A stretch of 13,046 nt of DNA from Isohypsibius dastychi (Eukaryota; Tardigrada; Eutardigrada; Parachela; Isohypsibiidae): the NCBI GenBank assembly GCA_034696485.1, contig JAQIWT010001018.1, forward strand, positions 1 through 13,046. Direction: 5' to 3'. How positions within the stretch are numbered: the stretch's first letter is position 1; each line of letters opens with the position of its first letter. The notes under the pieces are model-generated. The model did not search any database. It was not told where the DNA came from and worked only from the letters and a program-made list of their open reading frames with translations. The position numbers were made by a program, and so were the translations under genes. Shown one piece after another: positions 6,421 through 13,046 of this stretch.

Positions 6421-9400
6421 CTACAAAATTCAACGAGATCAAATCAAATGCCACAATTTTGCAGAAAGATTACATACGTTGGAATGAACAGCCATATGCC
6501 TTTGCATATCCTGGGTACGACTCGATTTATGTCCGCAGATCTCACACTCCGCAATGGGAGTCACGGGAGTGGAACCATGATTGTCTAGCATGTGCACCCT
6601 CAACGAATGAAATTTGCTGTGCTGCTTGCTACAAATCCTGCACGTGAAGACACCATCAATTCCATGAGATTCACCATGTTGATTGATCTCGACGTGAGTA
6701 TCAAAGTTGCGAAGACAGACCGGACATTGATGAGATCGAGCTGAAACCAACCCGTGCCCCATCTGTAACAACAAAGTCAGAATACTCACAACTGACTGAA
6801 CGACCTCACACCATACTTCTTTATGAATTACAAGGTTTTTCTCATGTATGAAACTCTGGTGGCAGACAAGGCAATGGAACTTCCCGTTTCCGGCAGTCTC
6901 GTGGTGGGCCCGTTTTATGTGGCCATCCAGCATGGCTTGGGTCGGGTACTTCCGGTATGGCTCGACACAATGTGGACAAGGGAAACTCTTTTCAGGAGGA
7001 CAGGTACCCTTGTGCTGTTCAACATGTCGCATCAAGGCTGCCATGGACTCGAATCGTGGTACCTTACAGAGCTTATCGGGACAAACGAAATCCAAGGCGC
7101 TGATCTCTCGCGATAGTTTTCCATGAGATATCATGTGAATCTGTAACAGCTTGAAGATGCGAAATCGCGCTTCGCAGATAACGCATTCATGATCGTAGGA
7201 TTCGGATTCTATTTCCGGTCCAAGACTCCTTTGACTTCCGCTCGAAACACCATTCTCAGCTGCGGAACTGGACGGCGAATTAGTGAGAGGTTCTTGGAAG
7301 GATGTGAAATCATCCGGATCATAGGTCGGTAAGAAATTGAGGTCTTCATGACATTCCGGCGCCGCATTCACTTCACTGACGTTCTTCCGAATATCTTTCA
7401 AGTTTTCCGTGAAGACTGATAACAGGTTATTGATGTTGTCCGAATTTTTCTCGGTACCCAAAACCATGTCTTCCACAATCGGTAGTTTCTGGGCAAGCTG
7501 TTGATCTGGTTGCTCCAAATCGTCTGAAGACGGAAGGGTTGAACTGAGCCACTCGGTGTTTTCAACTGCAGAAAAAAACATGAACTCTTCATCATATTCA
7601 TCATATTATTTTCCCAAAAGATAACTTCTGTTTCGTTACCATTCTCAAATTTCGGTATGTTGTGAGTAGATCTGCCTTAAAGATTTGATACAAAATTGGT
7701 TACGACAGGACAAATGGAAAGACTGTCAAATATTCAGTTAGTCACCTTAGATTCCACAATTCTCTGAAAATTTTCCATGTTCTGCTTTGAACGTTCTAGA
7801 GAATTTTATTATTTATCAACGATTACATTTCTGTTGTTGATATATATTTTTCTGTTTACTTAATTCAATTTTCTAAAATATCAATATTTTAATTTCTAAC
7901 ACAGTAGAATTTAAAATTTAATATCAGTTCTTTCAAGTGATACCAACCCTAATAATACTTTAATCCAGGAATACTTAACCGAGTTTATCACATGATTATA
8001 CAGAGACAGCCAAGTAATGAAAATAATTGATGACAAACCTGAACGTTTGGCCGCGAGGTCAGGTGCACCCCTCGAACTTCCATAACACCGAGCATACCAA
8101 ACTTTCAACTCGCTTCCTGGCTCAATGACGCTCAACGTCGAGAAATACACATGTCCATTCTGTTGATACGCCATCAAGTTCTGCTCAGTCTTCGCTTCCG
8201 AGAATCGCACATGTTTCAGCCAATTGCAAGCATAATCCGAATCCAAACAATATTCCTGCCATCCGGTCTTAGTTTTTATTCCGAACTTGGAACTTGGCTT
8301 TCCCTGAACACTTCCCGAAGGCGCCACAAGCGGTCCAAAAACACTGAATTTCGGAATCTGTTTCACGGCAAATACTCCTTCGACGACTCCTAAAAACGTC
8401 GTAAATAATGTACATGATTTTCAAACAATATTTAAAATTAAAAAACTTCTTCTACCAGAACGTATTTCTTGCTCCAGGTCAAGAACGCGTAGAACCAAAT
8501 CTGCCGGCAAAGAGTTCCGGGAATATGGTGGATCCAGAATATGTTTTCCGTGCAAAACACAAGGCCCCTCAAGTACCTTTTTACATTCGTGGCAAACTGT
8601 AAATATAAACCAAAACTGTCAAGACACGAACCTGCGTGCTAAGTGAGCAACCTGTCACTTCCACCCCCAACGTTGAATTCTCATGTTTTTGAACAACATC
8701 GAACAGTTTCCGATGTTCCTGATTTTCTTCAGAATTTTATCCATCTTTGATACTATTTCAGATACTATATACTATATATTTTTGATACTATTCAATTTGT
8801 ACAGTCAAAACAGATTTCTCATCGCTTTTCGCAAAATAGCGAATTTCTGCCCTGTTTTGTTTGAAATGTTCTTCACAAAAATAATTACATAACCATAAAA
8901 AGAATCATTAAGCATTAATGCCCAAGGTATACATCAGGGCCGATTATGACAAGTTGCTTACTTCAGCTCCTATTAAATTATAAATATTCACCGATCAAAT
9001 TTCTCATATACTTACATGTTGGGACTTCCGTCAGAAGATACGGACTTGAGTTCGTGAACAACGAGCAAGGATTCACATCATCATATTCGAACTGAATAAC
9101 CGTCAGGAACTCCGAGTTCGGCTTGGCATGAGCTGATGTGGGTACGGGTTCAACAGCAGGGCCGGTGACAATCTTTGGAATAAATTCCCGTTTTCTCGGA
9201 GGTTTTCGGAAGCTTTTGATCGCACAGGATGGTCGATATAGAACAGGCATACAATCAAACCTAGATGGAACGGCGCCATCCTTCAGCCTCTCTCGGACTG
9301 CGATCCTATCCCGGTCTGCGTCCGGTCGCTTCCGGTAGTCATCAGGCGTAAAGTGATCACTGCAGATATACGCATTATCCCAGGTTGTTTTGTCCTTCCG

Positions 9401-10525
9401 TCGGCACCGTTGAATCCATTGGTTTCTTAAATTGCCAGACTTTGGGAATTTGTGATATGTGACTTTCCTGCCAAGATCTTTGTGGCTACTGCAATCCATC
9501 ACGGCACAGCGATCACGCCACTTTTTGGCCGGTTTCTAGAATACCATTGAATATTTGATTTGATTTTTGTCGAAATTCGAAACTTTACCTCGTGAAGATT
9601 GGCGGTAGGGATGACATGTTGAGTGATATGCTTTTCACCTCCACTGAAAAAGAAATCTCTCGGCAAGAAATGTTCGTCGCACACTCTTGCATTATCCGTG
9701 TTCAGATATTCTCCAGGACGACATAAAGCAACCCACTTGGCCCTGAGTTCAGCTGATTCGGGAAATGGATAGAAAATAGTATATCGATTCATCCGTGGCT
9801 TGCCTTCGTAATTGCCGCAGTATTTTATGGCGCAGTGGAGTGCAGCTGTGCGCTCCTGAAAATCAACAAAGAATTCACAACAGAAGCAGAATCGTTCGAT
9901 GATAGAAATTTGTCAGATGAGAACAGTGAAGCACATTTGTGAATTCTGCATCGTTTAGTGGCTCTCTAAACGTTAATTGTAGCTCCATTGCTACGCACTT
10001 CAGCCTAAAGGCTGAAAGATTACCTGGGGGAGATTTTCGGAAGGGATGGCATGTTGAGTGATATACTTTTCATTCCCGATGAAATAGAAATCTGTCGGCA
10101 AGAAATGGCTGCTGCAGACTCTGGCATTCTTTGTGTTCAGAAACTCTTTAGGACGACATAGCGCAACCCATTTGGCTTTGAATTCAGCTGATTCGGGAAA
10201 TGGATAGAAAGTGGTGTACATTCTCATCTGTGGCTTTCCTTCGTAATTGCCGCAAGATTTGATGGCGCAGTAGAGTCCATGTCTGCGCTCCTAAAACACG
10301 AAAAAGGAAAATTACGACAGATGAAATTCAGTTTGATAGCAAGAAGTAAGCACATAAACTTGCAGCGGGTTTACTCACGAAAAAACTGGTTAATGCCCAA
10401 CTTGATGGAACAGTTCCCAGTCCCATGTTAGCTGCGGTTTCCTTAAGAGGTTCAGACATATCGTGTATAGCATCAAGTGCATCATTTTCAGTAACTTCCG
10501 TCTCCGGAACGGGGTCGACTTCCAT
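5896..10525 (-). CDS. Gene B: THAP(x3) - zinc knuckle - PR/SET - C2H2(x11) protein, 9 coding exons
   Basis: Hand-built model, exons (minus strand): 10525-10379, 10290-10024, 9855-9589, 9535-9016, 8596-8456, 8389-8039, 7565-6817, 6762-6478, 6420-5896. The sum is 3252 nt, 1083 codons plus stop, open throughout, every intron GT-AG and every phase as in gene A. Domains: acidic N-terminus 1-49; THAP 1 in 50-138; THAP 2 in 139-227; THAP 3 about 237-320; knuckle 402-416; PR/SET about 430-550; acidic linker; eleven C2H2 fingers about 692-1075. It differs from A by one extra THAP exon and longer introns after THAP 3 (419 nt) and after the PR exon (473 nt). The role is inferred as for A: a DNA-binding, possibly histone-methylating nuclear protein. 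All ligand residues checked are intact, so it looks functional. Confidence 0.88.
6478..6762 (-). CDS. Gene B exon 8: C2H2 fingers 5-7
   Basis: 95 codons, phase 0-0: CPVC...HGESH, CRIC...HMLDNH and CEIC...HMAVH. The intron before it (6816-6763) is 54 nt, a multiple of three, with no in-frame stop, so unspliced RNA would still read through. The donor AAC|GTATGT matches A's position. Confidence 0.85.
6817..7565 (-). CDS. Gene B exon 7: acidic linker and C2H2 fingers 1-4
   Basis: Opens with ENTEWLSSTLPSS (compare GNSEFLSSTLPSS in A), then a serine-rich acidic linker, then fingers CVIC...HMISH, CPDKLC...HVEQH, CPHC...HIKRAH and CLVC...HKE. Finger 4 is finished by MGH from the next exon (H-x4-H). 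Acceptor TTTTTTTCTGCAG, donor GAA|GTATGG. Confidence 0.87.
8039..8389 (-). CDS. Gene B exon 6: PR/SET domain core
   Basis: Codes GVFAVKQIPKFSVFGPLVAP, YCLDSDYACNWLKHVRF, EQNLMAYQ and GSELKVWYARCYG, all PRDM9-type landmarks. It is 9 nt shorter than A, at its end. The donor is CAG|GTTTGT, weaker than the others, so some read-through into the intron is possible. The intron that follows (473 nt, 8038-7566) is very AT-rich and holds nothing I recognise. Confidence 0.87.
8456..8596 (-). CDS. Gene B exon 5: PRDM7/9/11-type zinc knuckle
   Basis: 141 nt, phase 1-1. Codes FCHECKKVLEGPCVLHG (C-x2-C-x7-C-x2-H-G), then DPPYSRNSLPADLVLR. The donor is TCTG|GTAGAA, in register with A's. The next intron is 66 nt. 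Confidence 0.85.
8597..9015 (-). other. Expanded intron 4 of gene B (419 nt against 59 nt in A)
   Basis: Runs from GTAAGT to TTTACAG. It is AT-rich, with several GATACTAT-like repeats around 8749-8792. An open stretch on the plus strand inside it shows no domain or family pattern. No transposon ends were identified. Confidence 0.6.
9016..9535 (-). CDS. Gene B exon 4: THAP domain 3 and linker
   Basis: Orthologous to A exon 3: CAVMDC, HKFPKS, NQWIQRC, CSDH and GAVPSRF, followed by a basic and proline-rich linker ending NSSPYLLTEVPT. There are 21 extra bases relative to A, mainly from an insertion around RDRIAVRERLKD. Phase 1 donor ACAT|GTAAGT; the split codon gives Phe before the knuckle. Confidence 0.88.
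9589..9855 (-). CDS. Gene B exon 3: THAP domain 2 (exon duplicate)
   Basis: A second 267-nt, phase 0-0 THAP exon: CAIKYC, YPFPES, AKWVALC, CDEH and VIPTANL. It resembles exon 2 overall but shares some details with A exon 2 (ERTAL/ESRTAL, KYC, PTANL). The 168-nt intron before it (10023-9856) includes sequence like the end of the upstream 88-nt intron, as expected if the duplication took part of that intron along. Confidence 0.88.
10024..10290 (-). CDS. Gene B exon 2: THAP domain 1
   Basis: A 267-nt, phase 0-0 exon with a complete C2CH THAP domain: CAIKSC, YPFPES, AKWVALC, CSSH and AIPSENL. It is the same length as the next exon and shares CGNYEGKP, PFPES and ITQH with it, features that A's exon lacks. 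That points to a tandem exon duplication inside gene B. Bounded by TTTTAG and CAG|GTAATC. Confidence 0.88.
10379..10525 (-). CDS. Gene B exon 1: acidic N-terminus
   Basis: 49 residues beginning MEVDPVPETEVTENDAL. A TAA lies five codons upstream in frame, supporting this ATG. It ends in phase 0 at TTTTTC|GTGAGT. The C-terminal third differs from A, with four extra codons. The 88-nt intron that follows matches A's in length and sequence. Confidence 0.75.
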
Positions 10526-10603
10526 TTCAGGCTCAGTTTATTGAAATCGATGTTATCAGAACTTTCAAAATTAGACTGAAATTGGAAAATGAAAATTCGC
10601 GAG

Positions 10604-10653
10604 CGCGGAATCGTTACAGTGGCGTATGCACCCGAATACCAAATTCGCCTGCT
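10604..10653 (-). promoter_or_regulatory. Conserved 5' block of gene B (promoter or 5' UTR)
   Basis: Partner of 4444-4493, 49 of 50 bases identical, starting 79 nt upstream of the gene B ATG. Homology to A's 5' flank continues with gaps to about 10730, where it stops at the junction with the inverted copy P. No gene is seen on either strand between 10526 and 10730. Confidence 0.45.
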
Positions 10654-10730
10654 ACGTACATGCGCCGATGAATTATCACAACAACCAAGCAAAAGCTTGC
10701 GTGTTTTGTTTTGTCTCCGTGTTTTCTTTT

Positions 10731-10804
10731 CAATGATGAGCTGAAAGTTTGGTACTGCCAGAATTATGGTGATCTTCTCAAAAAGCCCGATTTAGAGCTC
10801 GAAG
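10731..10804 (+). pseudogene. Copy P, exon fragment: end of a PR domain
   Basis: Codes NDELKVWYCQNYGDLLKKPDLELEG in parts: DELKVWY and NYGD match the PR end of A and B (SELKVWYARGYGD). It ends in phase 1 at GAAG|GTATTT, the same phase as the PR exons of A and B. Everything upstream is missing, because the sequence left of 10731 is gene B's 5' flank. The strand is opposite to A and B. Confidence 0.7.
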
Positions 10805-10872
10805 GTATTTTTAGTATGTTACTGTCCTTTCGATCTTCATTGTTTATGTTAGATATGGTCTTCGTGTTACAG

Positions 10873-11379
10873 ATTATTGCAATTCTGTTTCCAAAGCACC
10901 AGCTAAACACGCGAAACCATGTCCCAAACGAATAGCTTCTGGCAACAAGAATCCTGCGCAAACAAAAAGCAGGTACACACGTTCGTCTGATAAACAACAA
11001 CGAACAGATACATTTTTTGGGTTGAGTGTCTTTGTTCATCAAAAGTATGTGGCTCTTTTGATCTTGAATGACTTAATTTTAGCTGTTAGGAAAAACAAAG
11101 CTGAGAAATCGTCTGAGGAGATTGTTCCTGCACCAAGTTTCTCTACCGGAATGAAGCGTACAAACTTGGAAACGTGCTCCGATAATCGGCATTCTGAATC
11201 AAGTGGGGTGGTGGAGTTCAGTTCGGAGCGTACTTGATCATCTGGAGAGGAACCACCGCGTTTCCGGTTTGACAGTCAAGTTTCACGCCCTGGACTAGCT
11301 GATATTTCACCAGAGACTGAAAAGCAGCCTGCAGAGAAAGAGCTCCATGCTGTAGTTGGACGTCCAGAACAGTTACAAG
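10873..11379 (+). pseudogene. Copy P, linker exon region interrupted by the MITE
   Basis: After a 68-nt intron with acceptor GTGTTACAG, the phase 1 frame runs open to 11234, meets TGA at 11235-11237, then is open again to the MITE at 11380. The residues are low-complexity linker (SSEEIVPAPS, SPETEKQPAEKEL) with no domain. An internal intron from GTACAC at 10973 to GTTTGACAG at 11275 would remove the TGA and keep the frame, so the stop alone does not prove decay. The linker has little similarity to A or B. Confidence 0.55.
11372..11379 (+). repeat. Left target-site duplication, GTTACAAG
   Basis: An 8-bp direct repeat identical to 11920-11927. It fits the nTnnnnAn preference described for Ac-type hAT elements. 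Confidence 0.9.
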
Positions 11380-11919
11380 CAGTCATGGGCCGTCTTTTTG
11401 CCGGAAAGTCCTATATCGCCGTCTTTTTCCGGTTCCTCCCGTCTTTCCGTCTTTTTCCGTCTTTAACCGGGACGGAAAAATTGTGAGACGGGACGGCGAC
11501 GGCCGGAAATTCTGGAAGACGGACGGCCGGAGTTTTTTAAGACGGACGGCGACGGAGACGGAATCAAGCGAGCAATTGAATATTTATTTCTGGATAAATT
11601 CCTAAATTCTCGCCCAACTCCATGTCGATTGACGAGGCTGCGCGTAAGTTGTCACCCGTATGGTACCGCGGGCTGGGTTACCAGCTACCAGAACAGTGTA
11701 GCATTCATTTCGCATATGCTGTTTGAACAGCAAACAAACTTTGAACTAAATAAATTAATAAAGACCGTTGTTTAATATATATTCTCGAAAAACCGGAAAT
11801 CAGCCGGGAACCGGCGGTTTTAGAATCAGAAAGACGGACGGAAACCGGAGACGGAAAAAAACAGAAAGACGGCCGGAAGAGAAACCGGGACGGATTTTTC
11901 GAGCGACGGCCCATGACTG
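11380..11919. mobile_element. hAT-like MITE, 540 bp, non-autonomous
   Basis: Bounded by a perfect 15-bp terminal inverted repeat, CAGTCATGGGCCGTC at the left and its reverse complement at the right end, and flanked by identical 8-bp duplications, the hallmark length for hAT transposons. The subterminal 150-200 bases on each side are packed with GACGG/CCGTC motifs (many separated by TTT runs) in opposite senses, so the ends can pair with each other. The centre, about 11575-11765, is AT-richer and holds a small GCTGTT/AACAGC hairpin near 11720. There is no transposase reading frame. It would need a hAT transposase supplied from elsewhere. Confidence 0.88.
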
Positions 11920-11927
11920 GTTACAAG
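11920..11927 (+). repeat. Right target-site duplication, GTTACAAG
   Basis: Identical to 11372-11379. Joining the sequence at one copy restores a continuous reading frame in copy P. Confidence 0.9.
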
Positions 11928-12715
11928 CCGTGTCCCCGAAATCTCTGGCGAAAAAGCCGAGGATGTATAAACGGATTCTCCATTGTAAAGATTGTCACCT
12001 GAGATACTCGGATGCAGCATGGTTGCAAATCCATGCAGTTTCTCATGGGGGTCTTAGACCGGAAACTTGTGGCAAATGCTCAGCTTGTGAATTGGAGTTT
12101 CCGTCATTTGAATTGTTGGGGGAGCACATCGAAAGCCATCGCGTCAGTAATCAGTATCAAGAAACACGACTGTCAGTTTTGCGAGGAAAGATTCGACAGC
12201 GTACCGCTGCTGGAATATCACATACGGACTATTCATAAGGATTTGGTTGGCGAGATGAAACCGAAAAAAGATGCTCGAAACCCGTTCCTCCTGATGGCTT
12301 TAGATGCTCATGTTGTAACCTCCGATTCGAAACCGACCGATCCAGGACCTATCACGAGAAGGCGAGCAAAAATTGGTTACTACTTGCAGGAGCTGAATTC
12401 ACGTGTTCTTCGCAGAATCTCGCCCTGCTCAAAGGAGACTACGCATGTGCAGTGTGTCTTAAAACTTTTAGCTCAAAAGTTGTCTTCAGGGATCGCGGTG
12501 TAGGACACTGCGTCGACAGGACCTACCCTTGTAGAATATGCAACAAGTCCTACCCTGTGTTCAAGAGGTTCATCTACCACATGGAATGCCAACATACCGG
12601 CAAAATGCTGACATGTGAAGTTTGTGGGTATGCTACTAAAATGTCTACTTGAAATGTCTGAGCATGGATGGTCGGACAAAAAAGGTCAATTCAAAGCGTG
12701 TTGACAGAGCACGTT
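11928..12715 (+). pseudogene. Copy P, zinc-finger region, degenerate
   Basis: Reads AVSPKSLAKKPRMYKR, then fingers CKDC...HAVSH and CSAC...HIESH (11966-12139), close to fingers 1 and 2 of A and B. A frameshift between 12140 and 12170 precedes CQFC...HIRTIH in another frame. After a possible intron (about 12317-12415, acceptor CTTCGCAG, phase 0 as in A) come CAVC...RGVGH, whose first zinc His is Arg, and CRIC...HMECQH. Then CEVCGYATKMST reaches a stop at 12650, and finger 7's remainder (MSEHGWSDKKGQFKAC) appears in another frame. Homology fades near 12715. Clearly related to A and B but much more diverged. Confidence 0.75.
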
Positions 12716-13046
12716 TGACAGTGGAACTCCTCGGTAGAATTCCAACGTCCATGTTCGATTTTGAAAATCAAGTTAGTTCGCTTGAGTGTTTTCATCAGCT
12801 TGAAAGGTTTTGTCGTGTTTCTCGTTTAAGTCAGGTTGTTTCTACAGCTTCTAGTATAGATGACGCTGAAGCACGTAACAATTTGAAATTTGCCAGAGCA
12901 CATAAATTGAGAGCTTGGTCGTTGCTTTCCGTCACCCCAAAGTCGGACCCATCATTTGAGTCCAGAAGGTTCGAATATTTCAGTGCACGTTCAGTTTTTT
13001 TGAGTGTTTTGAAAAATGTCAGAAAGATGGAAGATGCTGAGTTTTG
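12664..13046 (+). CDS. Unrecognised open reading frame, incomplete at the right edge
   Basis: ATG at 12664 opens 127 codons with no stop before the window ends; a TAA lies 27 nt upstream in frame. It begins MDGRTKKVNSKRVDRARL and is basic at first, with a later AEARNNLKFARAHKLRAW and a hydrophobic ARSVFLSVL. No signal peptide, membrane segment or known domain was recognised. Its first 15 or so codons overlap copy P's decayed zinc-finger tail in a different frame, so the true start may be later, or this may be an exon or part of an inserted element. An open frame this long is unlikely by chance but not impossible. Confidence 0.4.
   Translation, partial: MDGRTKKVNSKRVDRARLTVELLGRIPTSMFDFENQVSSLECFHQLERFCRVSRLSQVVSTASSIDDAEARNNLKFARAHKLRAWSLLSVTPKSDPSFESRRFEYFSARSVFLSVLKNVRKMEDAEF

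Noticed and set aside
8683-8892. Plus-strand open frame in gene B intron 4, rich in I, F and L
   Set aside because: AT-rich intron sequence produces such hydrophobic frames by chance; there is no counterpart in gene A and no recognisable motif.
3836-10290. THAP domains as evidence of an intact P-element or other DNA transposon
   Set aside because: No transposase catalytic region or terminal repeats accompany them, and they are spliced in frame to PR and finger exons.
681-10525. A rapidly homogenising PRDM9-style finger minisatellite
   Set aside because: The eleven fingers differ from each other in length and spacing, lack TGEKP-type linkers and show no near-identical 84-bp units.
11768-11960. 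Reading frame through the right half of the MITE into the P fingers, as a possible exonised start
   Set aside because: The MITE part is just its GACGG repeats in translation (RRKKTERRPEEKPGR). No start context or transcript evidence supports it, and P is broken downstream.
10731-12715. Copy P as a retrocopy (processed pseudogene)
   Set aside because: It keeps an intron with a proper donor and acceptor after the PR exon, in the conserved phase, so it arose by DNA duplication and not from spliced RNA.
1-13046. CRISPR arrays, rRNA or tRNA genes, bacterial operons
   Set aside because: No spaced direct repeats, no cloverleaf or rRNA motifs noticed, and spliced gene structure throughout.

Overview
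This looks like nuclear DNA from an invertebrate metazoan with a compact genome. The evidence is spliced genes with GT-AG introns mostly 53-90 nt long, families restricted to or typical of animals (THAP, PR/SET, C2H2 zinc fingers), a hAT-type miniature transposon, and no bacterial-style operons. I cannot fix the phylum. An arthropod-like genome fits, but that is inference. LAYOUT: The window is a cluster of related copies of one unusual gene. On the minus strand there are two complete tandem paralogs, here called A (exons between 4367 and 681, 994 residues) and B (exons between 10525 and 5896, 1083 residues). I rebuilt their splicing by hand. Both models have no internal stop, the same intron phases, and several exons of exactly the same length (141, 525 and 525 nt pairs), which supports them strongly. 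Each predicted protein has an acidic N-terminus, two (A) or three (B) THAP domains, a zinc knuckle, a PR/SET domain of the PRDM7/9/11 kind, and eleven C2H2 fingers. Between A and B lies a broken remnant C of the last zinc-finger exon (5379-4981), most like A. Recognisable copies of the 3' flank follow A, C and B. Right of B, in the opposite (plus) strand, is a more diverged relative P (10731 to about 12715). It has lost everything upstream of the end of its PR domain, and a 540-bp hAT-like MITE with perfect 8-bp target duplications sits inside its zinc-finger exon. P also has frameshifts and is best called a pseudogene. The last 380 bases hold an open reading frame running off the right edge that I do not recognise. 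The first 280 bases hold a short CTTA repeat and little else. HOW THE GENES WORK: From family knowledge, THAP and C2H2 domains bind DNA and PRDM9-type PR domains methylate histone H3. The inferred picture is a family of nuclear, sequence-specific chromatin modifiers with two separate kinds of DNA-binding module, multiplying and decaying by local duplication. The domain combination is the main point of interest. Whether the PR domain is active and what DNA is bound cannot be read from the sequence.
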